This document shows positions 11,001-23,438 of a stretch of DNA of 64,000 bases, one piece after another (the stretch's first letter is position 1; each line of letters begins with the position of its first letter). The notes beneath the pieces are model-generated. The model was not told the DNA's origin, made no database searches, and was given only the letters and a program-made list of their open reading frames with translations. A program made the translations under genes and the position numbers. The DNA comes from Streptomyces sp. NBC_01428 (GTDB lineage Bacteria > Actinomycetota > Actinomycetes > Streptomycetales > Streptomycetaceae), in contig NZ_CP109499.1 of assembly GCF_036231965.1 (NCBI RefSeq), forward strand, positions 2,790,001 through 2,854,000, in the 5' to 3' direction.

Positions 11001-13499
11001 GGTCACCTGCTCGGCGAAGTTCGACAGCTGGTCGACCATCGTGTTGACGGTCGTGACCAGTTCGAGGATCTCGCCCTTGGCGTCGACGGTGATCTTCTTC
11101 GACAGGTCGCCCTTCGCGACCGCGGTGGTGACCTCGGCGATGTTGCGCACCTGGATGGTCAGGTTGTTGGCCATGAAGTTCACGGACTGGGTGAGGTCCT
11201 TCCAGGTGCCGGAGACACCCTGCACCTCGGCCTGCCCGCCCAGCATGCCCTCCGTGCCCACCTCACGGGCCACCCGCGTCACCTGCTCGGCGAAGTTCGA
11301 GAGCTGGTCCACCATCGTGTTGAGGGTGTTCTTCAGCTCCAGGATCTCGCCGCGCGCGTCCACGTCGATCTTCTGCGACAGGTCACCCCGGGCCACCGCC
11401 GTCGCCACCTGCGCGATGTTGCGCACCTGGGCGGTGAGGTTGCCGGCCATGCCGTTCACCGAGTCGGTCAGGTCACGCCAGACACCGGCGACGCCGGGCA
11501 CCTGCGCCTGACCGCCGAGCCGGCCCTCCGTACCCACCTCGCGCGCCACCCGCGTCACCTGGTCGGCGAACGCGGAGAGCTGGTCGACCATCGTGTTGAT
11601 GGTGTTCTTCAGCTCCAGGATCTCGCCGCGCGCGTCCACGTCGATCTTCTGCGACAGGTCACCCCGGGCCACCGCCGTGGTCACCTGCGCGATCTGCCGC
11701 ACCTGTGACGTCAGGTTCCCCGCCATGAAGTTGACGGAGTCGGTGAGTTCCTTCCACGTACCGGAGACGCCGTCCACCCGGGCCTGACCGCCCAGCCGGC
11801 CCTCGGTGCCCACGTCCCGGGCCATCCGCGTCACCTGGTCCGCGAAGCTGGAGAGCTGGTCGACCATCGTGTTGACGGTGTTCTTCAGCTCCAGCATCTC
11901 GCCGGACACGTCCACGGTGACCTTCTGCGACAGGTCACCGTTCGCGACCGCCGTGGTCACCTGCGCGATGTTGCGCACCTGACCGGTCAGGTTCTGGAAC
12001 GCCGTGTTGACCGAGTCCGTCAGGTCCTTCCACGTCCCCGCCACACCCGGCACCTGCGCCTGGCCGCCCAGCTCGCCCTCGACGCCGACCTCACGCGCCA
12101 CCCGCGTGACCTCGACACCGAACGACGACAGCTGGTCGACCATCGTGTTGACGGTGTTCTTCAGCTCCAGCATCTCGCCGGCCACGTCCACGGTGACCTT
12201 CTGCGACAGGTCGCCGTTGGCCACCGCCGTCGTCACCGCGGCGATGTCACGCACCTGCGTCGTCAGGTTCCGGAAGACCGTGTTGACCGAGTCCGTCAGG
12301 TCCTTCCAGGTGCCCGCGGCGCCCGGCACGTTCGCCTGGCCGCCGAGCTGTCCCCCGGCGCCGACCTCGTTGGCCACGCGCGTGACCTCGTCGGCGAACG
12401 TCCGCAGCGTCTCGGTCATCTGGTTGATCGTCTCGGCGAGCTGGGCGACCTCGCCCCGCGCCGAGACCGTCACCTTCTGCGACAGGTCACCGCTCGCGAC
12501 CGCCGTCGTCACCTGCGCGATCCCGCGCACCTGGGCCGTCAGGTTGCCGGCCATCAGGTTCACCGAGTCGGTGAGGTCCTTCCAGACGCCGGCCACCCCG
12601 GGCACCTGCGCCTGACCGCCCAGCTCGCCCTCGGTGCCCACCTCACGGGCGACCCGTGTCACCTCGGAGGAGAACGACGAGAGCTGGTCCACCATCGTGT
12701 TGACGGTGTTCTTCAGCTCCAGCATCTCGCCGGACACGTGGACCGTGACCTTGCGCGACAGGTCACCCTTGGCCACCGCCGTGGTCACCAGGGCGATGTC
12801 CCGCACCTGCGCGGTCAGCCGGTACGCCATCGTGTTGACCGAGTCCGTGAGGTCCTTCCACGAACCCGACATCCCGCGCACCCGGGCCTGCCCGCCCAGC
12901 TTGCCCTCGGTACCCACCTCGCTGGCCACGCGCGTGACCTCGTCGGTGAACGTCGACAACTGGTCGACCAGGTTGTTGACCGTCCGCCCGACCTTCAGGA
13001 ACTCCCCGCGCAGCGGATGCCCGTTCCCGTCCGCCGCCTGCGCGCGCAGATCCATCCGCGGCGACAGATCGCCCTCCGCGACCGCGGACAGCACCCGGCC
13101 GACCTCGGAGACCGGTCGTACGAGATCGTCGACCAGCGCGTTCGACGCGTCGATCGCGGCCGCCCAGGAGCCCTCGCTGACCCCCGTCTCCAGCCGCTCC
13201 GTGAGCTTTCCCTCACGGCCCACCACCCGCCGTACCCGCGACAGCTCGCCGGTCAGGTGCAGATTGCGGTCGGCGACCTCGTTGAACACCGCGGCGATCT
13301 CGGACATCACCCCGTCGCCGGAGACCGTGAGCCGCTTGCGGAAGTTCCCGTCCCGCATCGACACCAGGGCGGCCAGCATGCGGTTGAGGGCCGCCGTGTC
13401 CACCTCGGTGGTGCCTCCCCGCGATGCGCGCCCGCTGTTCAGGGACTGTCCGCCTTTCGCGCGCGTCCTACCGCCCCGCGTCGCTGCGCCAGACTCCAC
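8007..13499 (-). CDS. osaA: Soluble hybrid histidine kinase OsaA with a 12-unit HAMP array
   Basis: An 1830-aa hybrid kinase with no membrane helices. Residues about 15-1105 hold twelve HAMP-like units; the ten best conserved repeat every 92 aa (276 bp) with the pattern QVRxIAxVTTAVAxGDLS, then [16 protein letters not shown], then EVGTEGxLGGQA. A GAF domain (about 1120-1285), a coiled coil, HisKA (phospho-His in [11 protein letters not shown] near 1368), HATPase (NLLSNAVKF near 1488) and a C-terminal receiver (VLIVDDD near 1711, Asp in [10 protein letters not shown], Lys in TKPVD) follow. I start at the GTG at 13499, preceded by GGGAGGGACACA. Fungal Nik1-type osmosensors share this plan. The name follows S. 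coelicolor synteny with osaB and osaC. Confidence 0.9.
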   Translation of the reverse strand: MESGAATRGGRTRAKGGQSLNSGRASRGGTTEVDTAALNRMLAALVSMRDGNFRKRLTVSGDGVMSEIAAVFNEVADRNLHLTGELSRVRRVVGREGKLTERLETGVSEGSWAAAIDASNALVDDLVRPVSEVGRVLSAVAEGDLSPRMDLRAQAADGNGHPLRGEFLKVGRTVNNLVDQLSTFTDEVTRVASEVGTEGKLGGQARVRGMSGSWKDLTDSVNTMAYRLTAQVRDIALVTTAVAKGDLSRKVTVHVSGEMLELKNTVNTMVDQLSSFSSEVTRVAREVGTEGELGGQAQVPGVAGVWKDLTDSVNLMAGNLTAQVRGIAQVTTAVASGDLSQKVTVSARGEVAQLAETINQMTETLRTFADEVTRVANEVGAGGQLGGQANVPGAAGTWKDLTDSVNTVFRNLTTQVRDIAAVTTAVANGDLSQKVTVDVAGEMLELKNTVNTMVDQLSSFGVEVTRVAREVGVEGELGGQAQVPGVAGTWKDLTDSVNTAFQNLTGQVRNIAQVTTAVANGDLSQKVTVDVSGEMLELKNTVNTMVDQLSSFADQVTRMARDVGTEGRLGGQARVDGVSGTWKELTDSVNFMAGNLTSQVRQIAQVTTAVARGDLSQKIDVDARGEILELKNTINTMVDQLSAFADQVTRVAREVGTEGRLGGQAQVPGVAGVWRDLTDSVNGMAGNLTAQVRNIAQVATAVARGDLSQKIDVDARGEILELKNTLNTMVDQLSNFAEQVTRVAREVGTEGMLGGQAEVQGVSGTWKDLTQSVNFMANNLTIQVRNIAEVTTAVAKGDLSKKITVDAKGEILELVTTVNTMVDQLSNFAEQVTRVAREVGTDGNLGGQARVPGVTGIWKDLSDNVNVMANNLTNQVRNISQVATAVANGDLTKKVTVEASGEVAQLADTVNTMVKTLSSFADQVTRVAREVGTDGILGGQARVPGVSGTWKDLTESVNGMASNLTGQVRNIAMVTTAIAKGDLTKKIDIDARGEILELKTTINTMVDQLSSFAEEVTRVAREVGTEGQLGGQARVRDVDGTWRDLTESVNEMAGNLTRQVRAIARVATAVTRGDLNLKIDVDASGEIQELQDYINKMIANLRDTTIANKEQDWLKGNLARISALMQGRRDLDDVASLIMSELTPVVSAQHGAFFLSMPLVDGKDAGAEDEEAYELRMLGSYGYSMGSMPTSFRPGEALIGTAAQEKRTILVENAPSGYLKISSGLGEAPPAQVIVLPVLFEGTVLGVIELASFTPFTQIQKDFLNQIAEMIATSVNTISVNTKTEVLLRQSQELTEQLRERSAELENRQKALQDSNAELEDKAELLAQQNRDIEVKNTEIEEARQVLEERAEQLAVSMRYKSEFLANMSHELRTPLNSLLILAKLLADNADTNLTPKQVEFAETIHGAGSDLLQLINDILDLSKVEAGKMDVSPTRIALVQLVDYVEATFRPLTAEKGLDFSVRVSPELPATLHTDEQRLLQVLRNLLSNAVKFTDSGAVELVIRPAGADVPVAIREQLLESGSLRDADGDLIAFSVTDTGIGIAASKMRVIFEAFKQADGTTSRKYGGTGLGLSISREIARLLGGEIHAQSEPGRGSTFTLYLPLHPSELPPQGYGQLAPAMEAGELLASEAELAGSGVEMTAEVKSYQETQNGPAALFRRRRRALPAAEEHTAAPGQPESGAGGSQEQWAVPETGPQPRRGIRFEGEKVLIVDDDIRNVFALTSVLEQHGLSVLYAENGREGIEVLEQHDDVTVVLMDIMMPEMDGYATTTAIRRMPQFAGLPIIALTAKAMKGDREKAIESGASDYVTKPVDPDHLLSVMEQWMREG
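10250..13090 (-). repeat. Tandem 276-bp coding repeats of the OsaA HAMP array
   Basis: About ten in-frame units of 276 bp (92 codons) follow each other with high nucleotide identity. The segment encoding LGGQA recurs near 10395, 10675, 10955, 11230, 11505, 11780, 12056, 12335, 12610 and 12890. Two more divergent units lie upstream. Such an array can change copy number by recombination, and it is a risk point for short-read assembly. Confidence 0.85.
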
Positions 13500-13908
13500 T
13501 GTGTCCCTCCCGCAAGGGTCGACCATTACTGCTCGGCGTACTCGGGTACTGCTGCTCGGCGTGCAGAGGAGGCACTCGGCGTGCCCGGACCTTCTCCATG
13601 GAGCCTGCCCAGTGTTTCACCCCGGCTGAACCAGGCCATAACAGTTCGGCAGCTTCGCACATCGTCCGCACACGATCGGGCCGTGTCCGCACACCCGCGG
13701 AACGGGAGCCGTCGCCGGTCGCGAACGACCTCAGGCACACGGCGGAACGGAAACTCCCGGCCCTTCCGGACGGAAACACTGGCGACCGGCATCCGCATGG
13801 ACGGCGAAGGTAAGTAACCTTGCATGCGGCTGTCCAGCCGTGCCGGACCTGTCCGGCCTGGGCGGTGGCACGAGCACGAGCGGGCAGGCATCGGAGGGGC
13901 ACCGCACC
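13500..13908. promoter_or_regulatory. Divergent osaA/osaC promoter region
   Basis: About 410 bp lies between the divergent starts of osaA (minus) and osaC (plus) and must carry both promoters. A GGGTAC hexamer on the plus strand near 13543 resembles the -10 of SigB-type Streptomyces promoters, but I see no matching -35, so this is weak. A short inverted repeat AAGGT/ACCTT occurs at 13807-13821. No gene is supported. Confidence 0.4.
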
Positions 13909-16656
13909 ATGACCACCGGACTGCATCCAGAGGAAGCCCCTCAGGATCCCCGGCCGACGGGGAACCACGCTCTTCCCACGCAGGAGCGGGGCGGCCACGC
14001 GGCCGTGCACGCCGACAACCGGAAGAGGAGTTCTGTGATCACCGCGCGCGCGGCCGCCAGTTTCGAGCCGGTGGGACGCTCCGTCGCGACCGCCCGCTCC
14101 TTCGTCCGCGACACCCTCCAGGGCTGGGGCTTCGCCGACATCGTGGACGACGCCGTCGTCCTGACCAGCGAACTGGTCACCAACGCCGTCGTGCACGCGG
14201 GCACCTCCGCCGACGTTCTGTGTCTGCGCAGCGACGACGGCGTGCGCATCGAGGTGGCGGATCACTACCCCGAACGCGAGATCCCACTCCAGGGCGCCGC
14301 CATCAACATGGGCAGCCCCGACCGCGAGGGGGGACGCGGGCTCCAGCTCTGCGCCGCCCTCGCCGGCCGCTGGGGTGTCGAGTACACGCCCACCCACAAG
14401 CAGGTCTGGTTCCAGCTCGAACTCCCCGAGCGCGCGGTCGGCACCCGCGCCGCCGGCCCCTCGCTGCCCGCGCACCTCCTCCCCCTCGCCGACGGCCGCG
14501 TCCGCGTCGCGGTCGTCCAGATCGACCGCACCGGCGCCATCAACGCCTGGAACGAGGACGCCGAGGAACTCTTCGGGTACGCGGCCGAGCAGGTCACCGG
14601 CAAACCGCTCACCGACCTCGCGGCCTGGCCGCACACCCCCGGCACCAGCACCGGCATCGTGGAGGCCCTCCAACTCTCCCGCTGGGAAGGCAGTTACGGC
14701 ATCCGCTGCGCCGACGGCCGGGTCACCCCCGTCTACGCCTCGCATCTGCGGGTCCGGGACACGAGCGGCGAACCGTCGACGGTCTGTCTCCTCGTCCGCG
14801 ACCACGAACGCGCCGTCCTGCAGACCCCGTTGCGCCTCGCCGCGGCGGACTCGGGCACCACCGCCGAGGGCCAGACCACCGACCCGTTCGAGATCTTCAT
14901 CGGCTCGCCCGCCCCGGACGACCTCGACGGACTCCTCCAGCGCACGGTGGAGCGCGCCCGCGACATGCTCGACGCCGACTCCGCGTTCCTGCTCCTCGCG
15001 ACCGACGACGAGACGGAGTTGGAGGTACGCGCCTCGACGGGCCTGCCCTCCGCCCGCCAGCGCTTCGCCCGCGTCCCCGTCGAAGCGGGCCCCGGACGCT
15101 ACGGCTCGGCCCGGATGCCCGCCGTTCACGAGGACCTGACCGTCGTCCCCGGCGCGGTCCCGCTCCTCGGCGGCACCGGCATGCGCTCGGTCGTCACGGT
15201 CCCGCTGAAGGTCGAGGGCCGCCTCACCGGTTCCCTCGGCGTCGCCGCCGAAGCCCCGGGCCGCTACTCCAACGAGGAGGCACTGCGCCTCCAGTTCGCC
15301 GCCGACCGCATCGCCCTCGCCGTGGAGTCCGCCCGGCTCGGCGAGCTGGAACGCCTGCGCCGCGGCTCCCTGTCGTTCCTCGTCGAGGCCTCCGACCTCC
15401 TCGCCGGCACCCTGGACCGCGACCAGACGCTGGCCCTGATGGCCCAGATGACCGTCCCGACCCTCGCGACGTGGTGCGCGGTCTACACGATCGCCGACCA
15501 GGCCTCGGAGCCCTATCTCTCGTACGTGCTGCACGAGGACGAGGAACGCATCGACGGCCTCAAGGCGCTCCTGTCGAAGATCTCCCCGCCGGAGCCGGTG
15601 CCCACCCCGGGCGCGCGTGTCTGGTCGGCACCCGCCGCGGCGGCCCACGAGGCGGCCCTGCGCACCTCCATGCGCAGCCTGGGCCTCGGCGAGACCACCT
15701 CGGCGACCACCGGTATCGGCACCACGCTCGCCACGGCCTCCGCGGTCGGCGGCGAGACCGTCGTCCTCCCCCTGGTGGCCCGCAACCGCGTGATCGGCAT
15801 GCTGACCCTCGGCAAGCCCTCCGACGAACACTTCCGCCAGGAGATCCTGGAACTGGCCGAGGACCTCTCCCGCCGGGCCGCCCTCGCCCTGGACAACGCC
15901 CGCCTGTACTCGGAGCGCACGGCCATCAGCCAGTCCCTCCAGCGCAGCCTCCTGCCCCCGGAACTCCCTCACATCGAGAACGTCGAGGTCGAGGTGATCT
16001 ACCGCGCGGCCGGCGAGGGCAACGAAGTCGGCGGCGACTTCTACGACCTCTTCCCCATCCGCGACGGCGCGTACGGCTTCGCCATCGGCGACGTCTGCGG
16101 TACGGGCCCGGAGGCGGCGGCGGTCACCGGCCTCGCCCGGCACGCCCTGCGCCTGCTGGCCCGTGAGGGCTACGGCGGCCCGGCCGTCCTGGAGCGCCTG
16201 AACTCCGCGATCCTCGACGAGGGAGCCCGCAGCCGCTTCCTGACCCTCCTGTACGGCGAGCTGTGGCCCCAGGAGGACGGCAGCGCCGTCCTGAAGGTGG
16301 TCTGCGCCGGACACCCGCTCCCGCTGCGTCTGCGCCAGGACGGCACGGTCGAACCGGCCGCCGAACCCCAGCCGCTCCTCGGCGTGATGGAGGACCTGGA
16401 GCTCTACGAGCAGACCGTCACCCTCGATCCGGGCGATGTCCTGCTCTGCGTCACGGACGGCGTCACGGAGCGCCGCGAGGGCACGCGCATGCTCGGTGAC
16501 GACGGTCTCGCGGACGTCCTCACCACCTGCACGGGTCTGACGGCGGGCGCCGTCGCGGCTCGCATCATGCGGGCGGTGGAACGCTTCGCCTCTGACGCTC
16601 CCTCGGACGACATGGCGATTCTCGCGATGCGTGTCCCGGGCCTGCAGAACGACTAG
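13909..16656 (+). CDS. osaC: OsaC-like multidomain regulator: HATPase, PAS, GAF, PP2C phosphatase
   Basis: A 915-aa cytosolic regulator. Residues about 45-175 are an RsbW-type HATPase (N box ELVTNAVVHA, G2 box GGRGLQL), 190-300 a PAS domain (WNEDAEELFGYAAEQVTGKP), 330-480 a GAF, 495-665 a second GAF-like region, and 677-914 a SpoIIE-type PP2C phosphatase with metal ligands in GGDFYDLF, GDVCGTGPEA, TDGVTE and SDDMAIL. Kinase-like and phosphatase modules in one chain suggest partner-switching control of a sigma factor; in S. coelicolor OsaC modulates SigB in osmotic and oxidative stress. I start at the ATG at 13909, preceded by GGAGGGG. A GTG at 13840 is possible. The HATPase G1 box is atypical (VADHYPE, no glycine). 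Confidence 0.87.
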   Translation: MTTGLHPEEAPQDPRPTGNHALPTQERGGHAAVHADNRKRSSVITARAAASFEPVGRSVATARSFVRDTLQGWGFADIVDDAVVLTSELVTNAVVHAGTSADVLCLRSDDGVRIEVADHYPEREIPLQGAAINMGSPDREGGRGLQLCAALAGRWGVEYTPTHKQVWFQLELPERAVGTRAAGPSLPAHLLPLADGRVRVAVVQIDRTGAINAWNEDAEELFGYAAEQVTGKPLTDLAAWPHTPGTSTGIVEALQLSRWEGSYGIRCADGRVTPVYASHLRVRDTSGEPSTVCLLVRDHERAVLQTPLRLAAADSGTTAEGQTTDPFEIFIGSPAPDDLDGLLQRTVERARDMLDADSAFLLLATDDETELEVRASTGLPSARQRFARVPVEAGPGRYGSARMPAVHEDLTVVPGAVPLLGGTGMRSVVTVPLKVEGRLTGSLGVAAEAPGRYSNEEALRLQFAADRIALAVESARLGELERLRRGSLSFLVEASDLLAGTLDRDQTLALMAQMTVPTLATWCAVYTIADQASEPYLSYVLHEDEERIDGLKALLSKISPPEPVPTPGARVWSAPAAAAHEAALRTSMRSLGLGETTSATTGIGTTLATASAVGGETVVLPLVARNRVIGMLTLGKPSDEHFRQEILELAEDLSRRAALALDNARLYSERTAISQSLQRSLLPPELPHIENVEVEVIYRAAGEGNEVGGDFYDLFPIRDGAYGFAIGDVCGTGPEAAAVTGLARHALRLLAREGYGGPAVLERLNSAILDEGARSRFLTLLYGELWPQEDGSAVLKVVCAGHPLPLRLRQDGTVEPAAEPQPLLGVMEDLELYEQTVTLDPGDVLLCVTDGVTERREGTRMLGDDGLADVLTTCTGLTAGAVAARIMRAVERFASDAPSDDMAILAMRVPGLQND

Positions 16657-16663
16657 GGGTCGT

Positions 16664-16693
16664 CGGGGCCGGCCGGACCTCCGGTCGGCCCCG
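16664..16693 (+). terminator. Terminator-like hairpin after osaC
   Basis: A 13-bp inverted repeat CGGGGCCGGCCGG/CCGGTCGGCCCCG with one G-T pair and a 4-nt loop lies 8 bp past the osaC stop. There is no U-tract, which is usual for Streptomyces terminators. Confidence 0.7.
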
Positions 16694-16701
16694 GACATGC
16701 G

Positions 16702-16734
16702 AAAGGCCCCCGCCCACAAGGGCGGAGGCCTTTT
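16702..16734 (-). terminator. Terminator hairpin between osaC and tRNA-Thr (bidirectional)
   Basis: AAAGGCCCCCGCCC and GGGCGGAGGCCTTT pair around an ACAA loop. It lies just beyond the 3' end of tRNA-Thr on the minus strand and is followed by TTTT on the plus strand, so it may serve both directions. Confidence 0.7.
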
Positions 16735-16738
16735 CTGC

Positions 16739-16814
16739 TGGAGCCCCCCAACGGAATCGAACCGTTGACCTTCTCCTTACCATGGAGACGCTCTACCGAC
16801 TGAGCTAGGGGGGC
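16739..16814 (-). tRNA. tRNA-Thr (anticodon GGT)
   Basis: Read on the minus strand, 76 nt form a full cloverleaf: acceptor GCCCCCC pairing with GGGGGGC, D arm GCTCAGTCGGTAGAGC, anticodon stem TCTCC/GGAGA with loop ATGGTAA (anticodon GGT, reading ACC and ACU), variable loop AGGTC, T arm AACGG-TTCGATT-CCGTT, and an encoded CCA end. It lies downstream of the rRNA operon and the aminotransferase-like gene on the same strand. No duplicated 3' end marking an integrated element was seen in the window. Confidence 0.96.
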
Positions 16815-16899
16815 CTGCTGCCTCTGCGAAGTTTCCCTCGCGGCAACGAAATAGATCATACCCCGAACACAACGGTGTTCCCAACCACCGGTGCGGAGA

Positions 16900-17577
16900 T
16901 CAGAAAGCGGGCTGGAGGAGTCCCCCGAGCGCGTTGCACGCGGAGACGATCCGCTGCATCTCTCGCTTGGTCAACGCCCCCTCCACCGGCAGCGAAAGGG
17001 TCTCGTCCGCTGCCCGCTCGGTCTCGGGAAGGTGCACGTCCCGACGGAACCCGGGCATGCGGTGCACGGGCGTCTTGACCGGAACCTGGCACTCAACTCC
17101 CTTGGCCCGGACGGCTCGTGCGAAGGCGTCCCGGTCCGGCCGCCCGTTGCCGGGCACCCGCACCACGTACTGCTGGTAGGTGTGTCCGTCTCCGCCGTCC
17201 GGCGTCCGCACTCCGCTGAGCCGGCCGTCGAGGTAGGCGGCCCGTTCCCGGCGCTGCGCGATCTCGTCGTACGGCGACGCGGATTCTCCCTGTTCCAGCA
17301 CCAACAGCCCGTGCCGTCGGCCGAGTTCGTGCAGTCGCGGCAGGTCGGCGGTCCGGCCGAACCGGTGGACGACCACGACGGCCGCGGACCGGGCCGTTAT
17401 GACGGCGTCGACGGCGAGGGGATCGAGGCAGTACGTCGCCGGGTCTATGTCGGCGAAGACGACGGTGGCGCCGGCCTCGTGCACGGCCTCGGCGACCTCC
17501 ACGTTCCCGAAGGCCGGGACGATGACCTCGTCACCGGCTCCGACGCCCGCGGCGCTGAGCATTGCAGCAGTACCCAT
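16900..17577 (-). CDS. Shortened DegT/DnrJ/EryC1-type aminotransferase-like protein
   Basis: A 225-aa protein that aligns by eye to the DegT/StrS family of PLP sugar aminotransferases, which are usually about 370 aa. The segments MGTAAMLSAAGVGAGDEVIVP, VFADIDPATYCLDP and the C-terminal HTYQQYVVRVPG to LPVEGALTKREMQRI are recognisable. The central block with the active-site lysine is missing: the chain jumps from LLVLEQGESASPYDEI to QRRERAAYLDGRL. The N-terminus also begins late, about 45 bp beyond the rRNA terminator, and no ribosome-binding site is obvious before the ATG at 17577 (another ATG at 17562). It may be a non-catalytic family member or a decaying gene. Confidence 0.6.
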   Translation of the reverse strand: MGTAAMLSAAGVGAGDEVIVPAFGNVEVAEAVHEAGATVVFADIDPATYCLDPLAVDAVITARSAAVVVVHRFGRTADLPRLHELGRRHGLLVLEQGESASPYDEIAQRRERAAYLDGRLSGVRTPDGGDGHTYQQYVVRVPGNGRPDRDAFARAVRAKGVECQVPVKTPVHRMPGFRRDVHLPETERAADETLSLPVEGALTKREMQRIVSACNALGGLLQPAF

Positions 17578-17623
17578 GCCTGGAATCGTGGTCGCGCAAC
17601 GTGAACTCCAAGTGACGCAAAAC

Positions 17624-17667
17624 AAAAAAGAGCTGGTCCCCGAACCGAAGTTCGGGGACCAGCTCTT
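17624..17667 (-). terminator. rRNA operon terminator
   Basis: A perfect 18-bp inverted repeat (AAGAGCTGGTCCCCGAAC with its complement, loop CGAA) lies 9 bp beyond 5S rRNA and on the minus strand runs into TTTTTTGTTTT. This is a classical intrinsic terminator, unusually canonical for Streptomyces. Confidence 0.95.
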
Positions 17668-17675
17668 CACTATTA

Positions 17676-17794
17676 GTTCGGCGGCGTCCTACTCTCCCAC
17701 AGGGTCCCCCCTGCAGTACCATCGGCGCTGTGAGGCTTAGCTTCCGGGTTCGGAATGTAACCGGGCGTTTCCCTCACGCTATGACCACCGAAAC
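17676..17794 (-). rRNA. rrf: 5S ribosomal RNA
   Basis: About 119 nt on the minus strand from GTTTCGGTGGTCATAGCG to GGACGCCGCCGAAC with the paired ends and internal CCGAACCCGGAAGCTAAG typical of actinobacterial 5S rRNA. It is the third gene of the operon, followed by the terminator at 17624-17667. End points are accurate to a few bases. Confidence 0.95.
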
Positions 17795-17858
17795 ACTATG
17801 AAACTGTCAACCGGAGCCGTGGCATAGCTACGACGGTTGTTCGTGGTTTCAGAACCAA

Positions 17859-22840
<4,982 letters not shown>

Positions 22841-23340
22841 TGTTTTCCCGTAATCGGGACGACACCACGAGAGCGGAACAACCGGTCGGAATAGGACCGG
22901 TCGTTCACAGCGTCCTCGCTGTGCGCCTACCCCGAAGGGCAGGACTTTTTTTTCAAAGGAACCTCGTCCCAGCCGATCGGCCGGAGACGGGGTATCAACA
23001 AATCTGGCGTTGATTTTTGGCACGCTGTTGAGTTCTCAAGGAACGGACGCTTCCTTTGTACTCACCCTCTCGGGCTTTCCTCCGGGCGCTTCCCTTCGGT
23101 CTTGCGTTTCCGACTCTATCAGACCGTTTCCGTATCCGATTTCCTCGGCGCTTTCCAGGTTTTCGCTTTCGCGTTTCCCTTTCCGGCGAGTCCGACTCTA
23201 TCAGATCCTTTCGGGCCTGATTTCCTCGGCGCTTTCAAGTTCCGCGCTTTTCGCGCTTTCCTTTTCAGCGACTCCGACTTTATCAGAAGCTCTGAGTCGG
23301 ATTTTCCGCCCCCTTCGGGGACTTGATCCGAGGCACGAAG
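22841..23340 (-). promoter_or_regulatory. rRNA operon promoter and leader region
   Basis: Upstream of 16S on the minus strand, three copies of TCTGATAGAGTCGG or TCTGATAAAGTCGG (23110-23123, 23192-23205, 23274-23287) lie exactly 82 bp apart. Each contains TGA-TAGAGT or TGA-TAAAGT, an extended -10 promoter. Copies of GAAAGCGCCGAGGAAATC (23138-23155, 23219-23236) precede them, so the unit is a tandem promoter module; no TTGACA-like -35 is seen at the usual distance. Nearer 16S are CCTTGAGAACTCAACAGCGTGC (boxA-like leader element) and a hairpin at 22876-22906 with near-perfect 11-bp arms. Multiple promoters are typical of Streptomyces rRNA operons. Confidence 0.75.
23110..23287 (-). repeat. Three 82-bp promoter-like repeats upstream of 16S
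   Basis: The core CCGACTCTATCAGA (third copy CCGACTTTATCAGA) starts at 23110, 23192 and 23274, a period of exactly 82 bp. It is accompanied by GATTTCCTCGGCGCTTTC at 23138 and 23219. The flanks between the cores have diverged. Confidence 0.85.
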
Positions 23341-23378
23341 CTGTCGGGTTCCCGTTCAGGCGGAGACGTAAACGTACT

Positions 23379-23418
23379 GGAGCGGGCCGCCTCGATGCAA
23401 ATCGAGGCGGCCCGCTCC
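23379..23418 (-). terminator. Terminator after RNase J
   Basis: A perfect 18-bp inverted repeat (GGAGCGGGCCGCCTCGAT and its complement, loop GCAA) lies about 20 bp beyond the RNase J stop and before the rRNA promoter region, isolating the two units. Confidence 0.9.
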
Positions 23419-23438
23419 TGGTTGACGTGCTCCGGGGG

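Noticed and set aside
8046..11708. 1220-codon plus-strand open frame opposite osaA
   Set aside because: Mirror of the HAMP coding repeats (VDHRVDG-type periodic sequence). No domain is recognisable.
16739..16814. tRNA-Thr as an integration site for an element
   Set aside because: No integrase gene, no second copy of the tRNA 3' end and no composition change nearby.
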